This document shows, piece by piece, positions 43,940 to 55,913 of a stretch of DNA of 64,000 bases. The stretch comes from Microbotryum silenes-acaulis (Eukaryota > Basidiomycota > Microbotryomycetes > Microbotryales > Microbotryaceae), in the NCBI GenBank assembly GCA_003665825.1, contig QPFY01000014.1, positions 836,542 through 900,541 on the forward strand. The letters run 5' to 3'. The position numbers and the translations under genes were made by a program. Under the pieces are notes generated by a model, which had not been told where the DNA came from, did not search any database, and saw nothing but the letters and a program-made list of their open reading frames with translations. Positions within the stretch are counted from its first letter, which is position 1. Every line of letters starts with the position of its first letter.

Positions 43940-46050
43940 GGAAGTCGGGCTTCACATGATCAAGCGACAATGCGCGTTGGGGTTCACACGATGATGTGAA
44001 GACATGTTCGGGTTGATGTGCATTACATCACAAACCGTCCTTTCCCATGTACCCATCCGCTCCTTCATCGTGTTCCAACACCGTCCGACGGACACCACCA
44101 TCACAATTTCCATATCAATCATGTCAGCCGTCAGCGCAACACGGTCACCGTCGAATCGAATGTTTTCAGGCATCGACTGGCGTATCCGGTGGTGCAAACA
44201 CGGTGTCAGAGAGGGAGGGCCGTCCAGGTTCGAGGTATCGCCGAGTCGAAGCTCGAGTGGACCGAACGAGTTGAGTCGCGATTCGGCCAAGTTGGGCACA
44301 TCAAGGCGGACACAGTTGAGTCATTCGGTTCTTGACCGTCCATCGCGTATTGTCGGGTTGTCTGGAAGACGGATGGGTCCAGCTGATTGGTGATCGTCCT
44401 CGTGCCGAACGGGTCGAATCAAGACGAAGCTGCCGAGTGCCGAGCCAACCGAGATAAGCGCGGTAGAGTCAAGCTGATCTCAAGAAGATAACAAAACTTG
44501 GGTCGAGAGAGGTTGTATTGGCGATTGTAGCATTCGAACCACAAGCTTGTGGCATGGGGTGTGGCCGATGTGTGAGCAAGTCGGCGCGAAGCGGGGATGG
44601 GCGACATGCGAGTCGGACGCAGCGCGCCAAGGTTGTCGGGCAACGCTACGGAACACAGAATGAAATGATGTCAGTATAAACGGGCTGAGAAGATGTAGAC
44701 CTGGGTTGGAGATGCAAGCATACCGGGCTGGGGACCTGACTGATCGAGCTGATACGCCGGTGTGGATGCGAAGATCACGGGGATGTGTTGAGCTGAGTGC
44801 GGCAACACAAATCAAGACGAGGTGAGGTCAAGCGTGGCGATAGGTGAACTTGCCAGATGAGTTGAGAATGGGGCGATCGTGGGATTGGCGCTCATGGTGA
44901 GTAGGTCAGTTGATGACGGTGAGTCCATGGCGATCGAGCACGAGTGCGGTGAAAGGTTGACGGTCGAGGCGGTCGAGGCGGTCGAGGCGGCCATCGCGAG
45001 GTGCGAGCGGATCATTCCTTCGCACGTGATGATGATGGGATGAGCACGGACGAGGACACGACCGAGCTGGAGAGGTCTGTCAGTTCGGTCGGTCGATCGG
45101 ATCGAAGGTCGATGATGGGTGCGGATGGGCATCGGTCAAATGTTCGCCGAGTCGAGCAACAGATGTTCCGACAAGCTCTGAGCTTGCCGCGTCGATGAGA
45201 TTCTTCGGTTCGATCAAGAAAGGGATGTGACAGCGAGTGATTGCACTCGAGCGATCGGTCGACGTGGACGACGCGAGTGAACGATGTGGGGGTGGCGGAG
45301 GTGATCGTGACAGGTCGACAGTAGCGTTCGGGATGGGGCGACGAGGATCGAGTGATGTGTGCATCGATTTGAGGCCACAGGAAAGTTGGGCATCTCTTCA
45401 TGGTGCTGATGTGGGTTGTGCAGTATGATCGCAGAGTATGGTCCTACAAGTCACAGAGCGGGTCGGTGCGAGGCTCAGATGGCAGCGAGTCGGCCAACGC
45501 GCGATCCGAGCTAGAGTGATGCGCAGCAAAGGCGATCATGAGGTGAGCGATTTCAGTTCCCGCTGAATACTATGTGAGCTCACCACATTCATCGGTCGAG
45601 CAGCGAGAAGGCGACCTGGGTGAACGAGGCGATGCGGTGACCGAGCACGTGTCCGACCGAAAACGCTCGAGCGATGCATCGACGTGAGCTTGAAGGCTGC
45701 TGAAAGTGACCTCGCTCTCTCAGGTTGCAGTCTTAGTTGTATCGTGTTGAAGATGGCAGTGTTGTTGACCACGTTGTGCGACGTCGCACCGTGCGCGAAT
45801 CAGTCGGCTTGAAGTGACACGTCGAGCTGTAGGTGAGAGAGATCGAGTTGCATCTTGCAGATGGCATGGCGCATGCGAACGATGTGAAAGCATGTGACGT
45901 CGAGGTGTGGCGTGGTGCGATCAGTGCCGAGTCCGAGTCCGAGTCGAGTGGTCCGAGTGAGAACTGAGTGGGAAGAGGGAAAGGGGCGTTGGCGCGCGCG
46001 AACGTGAAGTCGAGCCAATCAGCTCATCAAGCGCGCGAGAGTCGAGACCC
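43940..46050. repeat. Degenerate subtelomeric repeat, inverse orientation to 22-29 kb
   Basis: Minus-strand reading resembles 23,400-24,420 (for instance 45,180-45,370 against 23,450-23,640, and 44,390-44,560 against 24,200-24,400). No gene recognised. Its 3' part, 45,670-46,050, recurs directly at 48,270-48,640. Confidence 0.65.
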
Positions 46051-46469
46051 CCAAAGCCATGTACTTACAATGGCTGTTTTTGGCTGTATTGCGGGTCTGT
46101 GTTGAATGTACCAGCATACTGTTGAGTCTGCCGCAGCTTCTCCCCAGATTGTCGTCCCAATCAGACGTCATGTACGAACACTTCTGTATTTTTTGGACCA
46201 TAGTAAGAATCGACTCGCTACAGCCCGAGTACGCTTTTTGCCGTGTCTCTCAGGCTGACTGAGCGGTTTTTGTAGTATTCACAATCGGGCGAGACACTTC
46301 TTCTATTCTATAGAGCCGGCAAGAAGCGACCGCTTCGATCTGACCGGCACACAAACCAAGGCAAGGAGTCTACCGCGCCAGGCCGCGCCCCCTGCCCGAC
46401 AATTTCCGACAATTTCCGAATGGGAATCTCATTTCGGATCCCATCTCGGTTCAGCGCTCTGGGCTCAGG

Positions 46470-46790
46470 GTTACTCGGTGCACGGAGTTTCACGCTGCAC
46501 TGCCAGTTCTTGGTGCACGGGAGTTTCATGCTGCACTGCGACTTCGACCCGTGTCGCCTTCCGGCGTCGAACAACAGAAAATACTCAGGGCGCGGGAGTG
46601 TCACACTGCACTAGTACTGCGATTTTGACCCGGGTCGCCTTCCAGCGTCGAATAAGTGGATTTCAGCAGTGCACGAGCAATTCCCCGTGCACCGCGATTT
46701 GGCGGTTTTGACCCGTGTCGCCTTCCAGCGTCGAATAAGTGGATCTCATCAGTGCACGAGCAATTCCCCATGCACTGTCACTTTTCATTT
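46470..46790. repeat. Short degenerate tandem repeat
   Basis: About three units of 80-100 bp sharing TGACCCGTGTCGCCTTCCAG, CGTCGAATAAGTGGAT and AGTGCACGAGCAATTCCCC. Confidence 0.75.
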
Positions 46791-46861
46791 TCACTGGGGA
46801 TTTGGGGTTCTAATCCAAAACGTAACCCGGAATCGGGCTGTACCCCACCTATGATACCTAT

Positions 46862-48120
46862 ATACTGGAGCGTCCATTCTCCTCCGAAAATCCTGTCATC
46901 TTTCGACGACAGCAGCATATGAACCTTCATTTCCTCTCGAATCCTGTCATCTTTCGACGACAGCAGCATATGAACCTTCATTTTCTCTCGAAACCTGTCA
47001 TCTTTCGACGACAACAGATCTGGAGCGTCCATTTCCTCCGAAAATCCTGTCATCTTTCGACGACAGCAGCACATGAACCTTCATTTCCTCTCGAATCCTG
47101 TCATCTTTCGACGACAGCCACTCTTGAACGTCCATTTCCTCCGAAAATCCTGTCATCTTTCGACGACAGCAGCATATGAACCTTCATTTTCTCTCGAAAC
47201 CTGTCATCTTTCGACGACAACAGATCTGGAGCGTCCATTTCCTCCGAAAATCCTGTCATCTTTCGACGACAGCAGCACACGAACCTTCATTTCCTCTCGA
47301 ATCCTGTCATCTTTCGACGACAGCCACTCTTGAACGTCCATTTCCTCCGAAAATCCTGTCATCTTTCGACGACAGCAGCATATGAACCTTCATTTTCTCT
47401 CGAAACCTGTCATCTTTCGACGACAACAGATCTGGAGCGTCCATTTCCTCCGAAAATCCTGTCATCTTTCGACGACAGCAGCATATGAACCTTCATTTTC
47501 TCTCGAAACCTGTCATCTTTCGACGACAACAGATCTGGAGCGTCCATTTCCTCCGAAAATCCTGTCATCTTTCGACGACAGCAGCACATGAACCTTCATT
47601 TCCTCTCGAATCCTGTCATCTTTCGACGACAGCCACTCTTGAACGTCCATTTCCTCCGAAAATTCTGTCATCTTTCGACGACAGCAGCATATGAACCTTC
47701 ATTTCCTCTCGAAACCTGTCATCTTTCGACGACAACAGCTCTGGAGCGTCCATTTCCTCCGAAAATCCTGTCATCTTTCGACGACAGCAGCACACGAACC
47801 TTCATTTCCTCTCGAATCCTGTCATCTTTCGACGACAGCCACTCTTGAACGTCCATTTCCTCCGAAAATCCTGTCATCTTTCGACGACAGCAGCATATGA
47901 ACCTCCATTTCCTCTCGAAACCTGTCATCTGTCGACGATAACATCTCTTGAGCGTCTATTTCCCCAGAATGTCCTGTCGTTTTTCGACGACAGCTGCTCC
48001 TCGACGGATCCTGTCAACTTTCGATAGCAGCGACTCCTCAGCGCTGAGTACCGTCTTGGGCGGATCGCGCCATCACATCACGGGCATCATGAAGTCCTGT
48101 CATCGTTCGACGCCAGGGTC
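46862..48120. repeat. 51/52-bp minisatellite with 103-bp higher-order unit
   Basis: About 24 copies of the core CTGTCATCTTTCGACGACA alternate between a 51-bp type (…GAACCTTCATTTCCTCTCG) and a 52-bp type (…GAGCGTCCATTTCCTCCG), so the pair repeats every 103 bp (seen at 47,073, 47,176, 47,382, 47,485, 47,588, 47,691). The last four copies decay progressively up to 48,120. The core holds a 7-bp imperfect stem, TGTCATC/GACGACA, with a TTTC loop. Open frames through the array are artefacts. Flanked by direct repeats (45,670-46,050 and 48,270-48,640). Confidence 0.97.
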
Positions 48121-48129
48121 ACTGTTTGT

Positions 48130-48225
48130 TCGCTAACCCGTTCTACCCGTTCCCAACCCGTTCTAACCCGTTCATAGCCCATTCTAACCCGTTCATAGCC
48201 CGTTCTAACCCGTTCTAACCCTGAG
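48130..48225. repeat. AACCCGTTCT short tandem repeat
   Basis: About eight units of a 10-11-bp motif, AACCCGTTCT and AGCCCGTTCT, following the minisatellite. It resembles neither telomere nor the preceding unit. Confidence 0.9.
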
Positions 48226-48269
48226 AGGTAACCCCAAGGGGTACCCCTTTATCCCTTATACTGAGTACG

Positions 48270-48640
48270 CTCGAGCGATGCATCGACGTAAGGTAGGACA
48301 CTGCTGAAAGTAACCACTCCCTCTCCGGGTGCAGTTTCAGTTGTACGGTGTTGAAGATGGCAATGTTGGACATGTCGTTATCCGTGTTGTGCGACGTCGC
48401 ACCGTGCCCGAATCAGTCGGGTCGAGGTGACACGTTGCGCCGAAGTTGAGAGAGATCAAGTTGCATCTTGCAGATTGCGTGGCGCATGTGAGCGATGTGA
48501 AAGCATGTGAAGTGTGTGGCGTGGTGCGATCAGTGCCGAGTCCGTGTCGAGTGGTGCGAGTGGTGCGAGTGAGTGGGGAGAGGGAAAGGAGCGTTGGCGC
48601 GCGCGAGTCCGAAGTCGAGCCAATCAGCTAACCAAGCACG
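48270..48640. repeat. Direct copy of 45,670-46,050
   Basis: About 370 bp with GAGCGATGCATCGACGT, TTGTGCGACGTCGCACCGTG, GAGTTGCATCTTGCAGAT-like and GTCGAGCCAATCAGCT blocks in the same order as at 45,670. The minisatellite lies between the two copies. Confidence 0.85.
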
Positions 48641-49610
48641 CGCAAGATCCCGAACTTGAAGCTCGGCGCACTCGGCCGTGAGATTGGTCTCCGATTGGCT
48701 CAGGTCCAGTCAACCTTCCAAGGCGTATATCTTTTTGAAACCCGAAAAGGGATGCGAGAAAGTTTCAAGGCTAGAGAGAGCGAGTAATTCCGAGGTCAGC
48801 GCTTGCCGGGGGTCGTTGAACGAGTGAGTCGGCCGGCATCCGCGGCAAAAACTTGGTCGATTGGTCCAGGTCACTGAGCATGCTTGTACAATTGACTTTG
48901 TTTTACTGAGCAGATGTTCTTGGCATGTAGACGAGCTATGTCGGAAGATTTGAGGAAAAGACATCGTATTCGGGAGCAGATCTTTGCTTCAATGAAGAGC
49001 GAGATCATCGCGCAATGGTAGACGAAACTCAGAGTCATGTCGGGCGTGTCCCGTAAGCAGGTCTCCGTCTCTCGCAGACCGCAATGCTGTGAAATGCATC
49101 AAAAGGCGGGTTGAGCTCTCAGGTGATATCTGGCGGCGTGAATACAGCTTGAGCATAGGGTTCCTCCAAGAGAACATCGGTGAAAAGATGACGCGGTCGG
49201 CACTTCGTTTGCGGACGAGTTTTAGCTCGGACGCCTTCGACGATGATTGTAGATCTGTGTGAGGTCGATCTGACGACGCTTGGTCGGTGAAAAGGTCTTC
49301 ATTTGAAATAGTACAAGGAGAGGTTGATGGTGCCCAGAGAAATGTGGCCTCGTTAGCACTGTCGGCGAAAAGACTCGATTGTCCGACGTTCATGATTTCC
49401 TAGTACTATACATGGCCTTTGACTTGCAAAATCACCACTCGAGGATGATCTCTAGGAATTTTTTGATGTAATGATGTATAAACAAGGTTTAATTCATACA
49501 GCCACTTGTCTCTCGTCACAGACCACGTGGGAGCGAGCGAAGCGGCGTGGGTTGGCTGTGTGCGGACACCTCCCAGCCATGTCCGTCCTGCCACGCCACG
49601 TCCACAATCG
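48641..49610. other. No gene recognised
   Basis: Short overlapping frames only. Contains no repeat that I could place elsewhere in the window. Confidence 0.35.
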
Positions 49611-49955
49611 CGACCAACAAGTGGACGGACACGAGATCTGCGGTACAGACACGACAATTTCGAATCATCATATGTAAAATACATATGCTATCATGTTCTC
49701 CTTGCAGATTCAAAGTGATTATAGTCTACAATTGTTCAACAGCATCAGTATTATCTGATATCATGGGCCTAAAATCAAGGGACGGACATGGGGTCACGGC
49801 ACGGACACGAGATCTGCGGTACGGACATGACAAGTTCGAATCTCAAGAGTACTAAAATACCCATGCTATCATGTTCTCCTTGCAGATTCAAAGTGGGTCT
49901 ACTCGTATAATTGTTCAACTTGTGTGCCTGAAATCAAGTGGACGGACATGTCCGT
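49611..49955. repeat. Tandem duplication, about 180 bp
   Basis: GACACGAGATCTGCGGTAC, then CTATCATGTTCTCCTTGCAG and ATTCAAAGTG occur twice (about 49,628 and 49,805 for the first word), each followed by AAATCAAG and GGACGGACATG. Confidence 0.8.
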
Positions 49956-50364
49956 ACATTTGTTCTGGGCCGAGGACAAGAAGCAGTGGACCGCGCGGGC
50001 GCTCCAAAGTCGTCAAGGCCACAATGACTAGTGTAGTTGAGTATACTGAAAAAACAGCGCAGAATAGGACAAATCAAGCGTATAAAAGCCAGCTGTGATC
50101 GTGACAGAGCTGCAATAAACTTATCAACGTCTACAAGTCCTCAAGTCTGCCGTGGCTCAGCTCTAACGCCACACCGAAGCCCGAGATGGGAACCCCATTT
50201 CGGAGATCGCGAGCGCTTTTAGCCGAAGCCCGAATGGGGTTTCCAGTTCGAAGATGCTGGGCGCTCCTGGCCGAAAGCTGCGAGGGTCGGCCTCAAGCGC
50301 GCTGGTGGGAGAATTTGGCATTTGGCATTTGCCCTGGTATGGAAAGTGCCCAAATAGTGAGATC

Positions 50365-50815
50365 TGAATCGGCACCGGCCGGTGCGAGAAGAGGAATCAA
50401 GCGCAGTCATTCCCTCGAGTGAGATCTGTTTCGGCACCGGCCGGTGCGGGAACAGGAATCGAGCGCAGTCATCTCCTTCGAGTGAGATCTGATCCGGCAC
50501 CGGCTGGTGCGAGAACAGGAATCTGAGTCGGCACCGTCCGGTGCGAGAACAAGGATCTGATTCGGCACCGGACGGTGCGGGAACGAGAATCTGAGTCGGC
50601 ACCGGCCGGTGCGAGAACAGGAATCTGAGTTGGCACCGTCCGGTGCGAGAACAAGAATCGGCACCGGACGGTGCGAGAACAAGAATCTGAGTCGGCACCG
50701 GACGGTGCGGGAACAAGAATCGGCACCGGCCGGTGCGAGAACAAGGATCTGAGTCGGCACCGGACGGTGCGAGAACAAGAATCGGCACCGGACGGTGCGA
50801 GAACAGATATTGAGT
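50365..50815. repeat. Palindromic minisatellite, CGGCACCGGCCGGTGC units
   Basis: About fourteen units, each with the inverted repeat GGCACCG(G/T)(C/A)CGGTGC followed by GAGAACA and a variable GAATCTGAGT spacer, spacing roughly 22-48 bp. The central two bases of the palindrome alternate (GGCC, GTCC, GGAC). All frames stay open because the unit lacks stops. Confidence 0.95.
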
Positions 50816-50970
50816 GCAATCTGTCTGCAGTGCATGGCCGCGCCGAACAGTGCAAGCTACACTGGGTTGTGCTGATGTTGAGTCGATGCAATGAAGATCA
50901 AAAACACAGTATCACGTGACTTTTTTACCTCTGGGGCTACGACCTAACTCCAAGAGCTAACTCTTTTTCA

Positions 50971-50988
50971 GGGGGGGGGGGGGGGGGG
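50971..50988. repeat. Poly-G tract (18 nt)
   Basis: Uninterrupted G run at the truncated end of Helitron copy B. Confidence 0.9.
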
Positions 50989-51006
50989 TCATTTACCCAT
51001 AGACTC

Positions 51007-51897
51007 CACCGAACCGAGCCGTTGAGGATCTGCCACGGGATGGTGAGCCGCACTTCACGCGACCAGAGCCTGTTTTCTTGCGTGATTCGTTACAATTATT
51101 AGTATTCTTGCCGTTGTCCATCTGTAGCAATGGCAGTGAAGACTCACATTTAGTGTTCCAATGACCCGGATTCTCACCCGTACAAAGTCAATCCTTCCGC
51201 TGTGTCACTGACGTTCAATGTCTGTTTTTCGTATCAGTTTTAACGTCATATCTAAGACTGCAAAACCATGTCAAGGGATAACTCACGCATGCAGTGTCAC
51301 CAGCTGACGGTGAAGAAACAACTCGAGGGTTGACATTCAAAGAGGACGTGTTGAAGGGAATTGCTGCTTGGTAGTTTTCCATTAGCTTCTGAACAATCCC
51401 ACACCAAGAGCACAGTTCATGAAGTTACTTACTCGAATTCGTAGCTATGTTGCATGCGGCAGGCATTTCTTGATCCCGTATTCGTTGCAGAGCCTCCACG
51501 ACGACCGATTCGGGCGTTGCGAGCTCGAGGTGGCGATGGGATGAGGTGCGATGGGTAAGGTGTGAAGAGCAGGAGGGAGAAAGATGGTGAAGCCTGCGCC
51601 TCAGTTTAAACCGGACTCATAGAATGTCGTGGAAGGCCGCGGAACGTCGTGGAGTGAAGCCCTGTGTCGGCAAGCCCGTGACACGCTGGCGGGGCCCCTA
51701 ACGGCGAAATTGGCGCACTGGCCGACCCATTCTGAAACAGCGCTAGCTAGCTCAGGGGACGCGCTGGACCGAGAGCCGTTGCAGTAGCGAAACTGTTATG
51801 ACGTCACGCCACGTGGTTTGTCTTTTGTTCTCTGACGTTCTTTGTCTCCCGTGCTTACGTGTATATGTATATTTAGATTAGATAGATTTAGATTAGA
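51007..51897 (-). mobile_element. Helitron copy B, 5' portion only
   Basis: On the minus strand it begins TCTAATC immediately after the CTAG 3' end of copy A (51,898) and matches the 5' 0.9 kb of copies A and C (GACAAACCACGTGGCGTGAC, GCAGGCTTCACCATCTTTC, AACTGTGCTCTTGGTGTGG). It ends at the poly-G tract near 51,000. So it is a truncated element placed head-to-tail directly behind copy A. Confidence 0.8.
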
Positions 51898-52139
51898 CTA
51901 GGTTCGGCGGCGCGCTCCGCGCGCCACCTCACAACGTAACCGTTGACCCGCTGCAATGTGATGTAGTTTGCTGCAACAGCTGTGGTACTGTTGAGTAACG
52001 GAAGCGTAGTGGTTGAAGTCGGGAAAGAAGCGCGCGATGACGATCAAATGTACACAGCCTTCATTTCATCACTGAACCACTTTTTGGTTCTCTGGGAGCC
52101 CGATGATGGGCTCAGACCGTTGTCGAGACCCGCGTCGTG

Positions 52140-53330
52140 TGGACCTTCTCACGGGTCCCTCCCGACATCGACATGATGAAGCAAAACTCTGACACCGTCC
52201 ACATTCGTTGCTCGGGACAACGCGACATACAACTGGCCGTGAGAAAAGACGGGCGTCTCCAGACACACTCTTACCTGTCCGAGTGACTGCCCCTGCAACT
52301 TGTTGAACGTCATAGCCGTTGCCAGTCGAATCGGAAACTGCGTCCGATGCAGAGTGAACGGAAGCTCAGCTGATGACCCTGTCTTCAGCGTGATCCGTTG
52401 CAACAAAACGGGCTGTCCAGCACGATCTCCTGTGAGAATGATGGCCTCGAGCATGCGGGTGTGTAACCGAGTTAACAACAGTCTTCTGGTCTGATCAACC
52501 CGGATCTGTTCCTCGTGGTCGCCGGCAGGAGAAGCTCACGTGGGAGCGCGATAGAGTCTTCTGTTTTGTTCGCCGATCCGTCTCCAACTCCTAAGAGCCA
52601 ATCTGCAAAGTCCTGTACGTTTGCCCGTTCCGTTTCAGTCATGCGGTCTGCAGCGGCCAGAAGATGCATTGTTGGTCTGCGCTCGCACCGTGCGCTGTTA
52701 GTATAGGGTCCAAAAGTCAGGCAAGGACTACTGCTTACAGAGAGATGCAGCACCTCAACTTCCCCCCAGAAGTCAGCATTCCATGAAGCAAGCGTCGACG
52801 GTTTGTGCAGGCGATAATTACGGGAAGGCACTGCTTCGGATCCCCTGTGATGTCACAGTCCAACCGGTCAGTTAGTCATCCTGCCCTGCGCTGTGCTGTT
52901 GAAAGATCGGTACATACCTGCCAACACGACGTTCAGTCCACCAAACCGAGCCGTTGACGATCGCACATCTTGCAACATCCTGCCCACCAGCTGGAAACAT
53001 CGACGGTGCTGCATCGGTGCCTCGTCCCGGACGATCAAGTCGCACATCCGAAAAAGCTCGGCGAGCTGTCCTTGTTTAGGAATAATGCACGTAGAGTCGT
53101 CGAAGATGTCGATCGGGATCTTGAACCGTGGATGTGCCGTTCTGCCTTTTGGCAGTAGCAGTGCAGCGATCCCCGATGATGCAACGGCAAGAGCGTATGT
53201 TCCCTCTGACCGAACCCGAGCAAGGACCGTTTTTTCCAAGAACGTTTTGCCTGCCCCTCCCCGATGACTTGGGAATGACGGCGAGGCATTGCTTCGGATC
53301 CCCTGTGATGTCACAGTCCAACAACCGGTC
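52140..53330 (-). pseudogene. PIF1-type helicase fragments of Helitron copy A
   Basis: Minus-strand order: GGAGKTFLEK (Walker A), RSEGTYALAVASSGIAALLL, then DLIVRDEAPMQHRRCFQL (Walker B; better preserved here than in copy C), GRMLQDVRSS, FGGLNVVLAG, intron, micro-exon, [20 protein letters not shown], a gap, and near the 3' end [40 protein letters not shown] and [20 protein letters not shown] (motifs V-VI). The section between ADWLLG and TRMLEA is shorter than in copy C: an internal deletion joins SGLIRP to the last domain near 52,490. Not a working helicase. Confidence 0.85.
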
Positions 53331-53625
53331 AGTTAGTCATGCTGCCCTACAACCGGTCAGTTAGTCATGCTGCCCTGCGCTGTGCTGTTGAAAGATTGGT
53401 ACATACCTTGGGAATAACGGGAAGGCATTGCTTCGGATCCCCTGTGATGTCACAGTGCAACGGGTCAGTTAGTCATGCTGCCCTGCGTTTTGCTTTTGAA
53501 AGATTGGTGCATACGTTGGGAATAACGGGAAGGCATTGCTTTGGATCCCCTGTGATGTTACAGTCCAACAACCGGTCAGTTAGTCATGCTGCCCTGCGCT
53601 TTGCTTTTGAAAGATTGGTACACAC
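53268..53625 (-). repeat. Tandem intron + micro-exon units in Helitron copy A
   Basis: Three consecutive units of roughly 110 bp, each an intron with GACTAACTGACC(GG) and ending ACATCACAG or variant, plus a 35-nt segment coding [11 protein letters not shown]. One further copy sits at the normal place in the gene (about 52,815-52,920). Confidence 0.85.
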
Positions 53626-54780
53626 CTGCCAATACGACGGTCATTCCACCGAACCGAGCCGTTGAGGATCTGCCACGGTTCGGTGAGCCGCACTTCACGC
53701 GACCAGAGCCTGTTTTCTTGCGTGATTCGTTACAATTATTAGTATTCTTGCCGTTGTCCATCTGTAGCAATGGCAGTGAAGACTCACATTTAGTGTTCCA
53801 ATGACCCGGATTCTCACCCGTACAAAGTCAATCCTTCCGCTGTGTCACTGACGTTCAATGTCTGTTTCTCGTATCAGTTTTAACGTCATATCTAAGACTG
53901 CAAAACCATGTCAAGGGATAACTCACGCATGCAGTGTCACCAGCTGACGGTGAAGAAACAACTCGAGGGTTGACATTCAAAGAGGACGTGTTGAAGGGAA
54001 TTGCTGCTTGGTAGTTTTCCATTAGCTTCTGAACAATCCCACACCAAGAGCACAGTTCATGAAGTTACTTACTCGAATTCGTAGCTATGTTGCATGCGGC
54101 AGGCATTTCTTGATCCCGTATTCGTTGCAGAGCCTCCACGACGACCGATTCGGGTGTTGCGAGCTCGAGGTGGCGATGGGATGAGGTGCGATGGGTAAGG
54201 TGTGAAGAGCAGGAGGGAGAAAGATGGTGAAGCCTGCGCCTCAGTTTAAACCGGACTCATAGAATGTCGTGGAAGGCCGCGGAACGTCGTGGAGTGAAGC
54301 CCTGTGTCGGCAGGCCCGTGACACGCTGGCGGGGCCCCTAACGGCGGAATTGGCGCACTGGCCGACACTACCCGAGGTCTGGCATAGATCTCGGCAGTGG
54401 CAGGAACTGGATGATTGAAGGAACTACGCTACGATGTGGTAGACACGCAAAACAGGTCGTCTCAGCCTGCTTCAGGAAGCAGAGGGTCATGTGCCAGGCT
54501 GCTTTGATGGGAAATGGAACCTCGGCGAACGTAGACGAAACGGTCTGTCGCTGACTCGCTGGCCGACCCAGGCTGAAATAGCGCTAGCGAACTGGGACGC
54601 GCTGGACCGAGAGCTGCTTATGACGTCACGCCACGTGGTTTGTCTCCCGTTCTATGACGTTCTTTGTCTCCCATTCTATGACGTTCTTTGTCTCGACAGA
54701 TTCGTTTATGTAATTAGTAGGATGTAATTAGTAGGATGACGTTCTTTGTCTCGACAGATTCGTTTATGTAATTAGTAGGA

Positions 54781-54810
54781 TGTTCTAATCGAGCTTCTTC
54801 TCGCTACTAA
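54781..54810. other. 30-bp host remnant between two head-to-head Helitrons
   Basis: The 30 bases from TGTTCTAATCGAGC to CTACTAA are the only non-Helitron sequence between copies A and C, and match 39,285-39,314. Confidence 0.85.
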
Positions 54811-55369
54811 TCCTTATCCTTACTATCCTTAAAACTAAATAATAATAAACGTCGTCGAGACAAACCACGTGGCAAGACAAACCACGTGGCGTGACGTCAT
54901 AGGCAGCTCTCGGTCCAGCGCGTCCCAGCTAGCTAGCGCTGTTTCAGCATGGGTCGGCCAGCCACAGACCGTTTCGCCTCCGTTCGCTGAAGTTCCAACC
55001 TGTTCCAACGTTCGCCGAGGTTCCATTTCCATCAACGCAGCCTGGCACATGACCCTCTGCTTCCTGAAGCAGACTGAGACGACCTGTTTTGCGTGTCTAC
55101 CACATCGTAGCGTAGTTCCTTCAATCATCCAGTTCCTGCCACTGCCGAGATCTATGCCAGACCTCGGGTAGTGTCGGCCAGTGCGCCAATTCCGCCGTTA
55201 GGGGCCCCGCCAGCGTGTCACGGGCCTGCCGACACAGGGCTTCACTCCACGACGTTCCGCGGCCTTCCACGACATTCTATGAGTCCGGTTTAAACTGAGG
55301 CGCAGGCTTCACCATCTTTCTCCCTCCTGCTCTTCACACCTTACCCATCGCACCTCATCCCATCGCCAC

Positions 55370-55620
55370 CTCGAGCTCGCAACACCCGAATCGGTCGTCG
55401 TGGAGGCTCTGCAACGAATACGGGATCAAGAAATGCCTGCCGCATGCAACATAGCTACGAATTCGAGTAAGTAACTTCATGAACTGTGCTCTTGGTGTGG
55501 GATTGTTCAGAAGCTAATGGAAAACTACCAAGCAGCAATTCCCTTCAACACGTCCTCTTTGAATGTCAACCCTCGAGTTGTTTCTTCACCGTCAGCTGGT
55601 GACACTGCATGCGTGAGTTA
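55370..55620 (+). other. Exon-like sequences in the 5' part of Helitron copy C
   Basis: LELATPESVVVEALQRIRDQ continuing EMPAACNIATNSS up to a GTAAGT donor (about 55,471), then after an acceptor at about 55,510 KLMENYQAAIPFNTSSLNVN and VVSSPSAGDTACVS. Same reading is preserved in copies A and B on the minus strand. Function unknown; may be captured host sequence or a diverged N-terminus. Confidence 0.35.
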
Positions 55621-55913
55621 TCCCTTGACATGGTTTTGCAGTCTTAGATATGACGTTAAAACTGATACGAGAAACAGACATTGAACGTCAGTGACACAGC
55701 GGAAGGATTGACTTTGTACGGGTGAGAATCCGGGTCATTGGAACACTAAATGTGAGTCTTCACTGCCATTGCTACAGATGGACAACGGCAAGAATACTAA
55801 TAATTGTAACGAATCACGCAAGAAAACAGGCTCTGGTCGCGTGAAGTGCGGCTCACCGAACCGTGGCAGATCCTCAACGGCTCGGTTCGGTGGAATGACC
55901 GTCGTATTGGCAG

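Larger units (their letters stand above)
51898..54780 (-). mobile_element. Helitron copy A, apparently full-length, non-autonomous
   Basis: Minus-strand element, 2.88 kb. Its 5' end reads TCCTACTAATTAC at 54,780 (preceded by A), and its 3' end is the hairpin GGCGCGCGGAGCGCGCC followed seven bases later by CTAG at 51,901-51,898 and then T. These are Helitron termini (5'-TC...CTRR-3', between A and T). The body carries helicase fragments but no Rep domain, so it cannot move itself. Direction is opposite to copy C, the two being separated by only 30 bp. Confidence 0.85.

Noticed and set aside
46919..48027. Series of overlapping 60-86-residue open frames through the minisatellite
   Set aside because: They repeat with the DNA unit, shift frame every 103 bp and have no start or splice context; products of a stop-free repeat.
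46862..48120. CRISPR-like array (regular repeats with partially palindromic core)
   Set aside because: The material between cores is itself repeated rather than unique, and the setting is a eukaryotic chromosome with introns and telomere. It is a minisatellite.
50219..50891. Three long overlapping minus-strand frames across the palindromic repeat
   Set aside because: All three frames stay open because the repeat lacks stops; no domain and no consistent choice of frame.
54491..55171. Frames around the inverted-repeat centre encoding similar 78-100-residue proteins on both strands
   Set aside because: They derive from the non-coding 5' ends of Helitrons A and C; no homology to a protein family and frame not kept between the arms.
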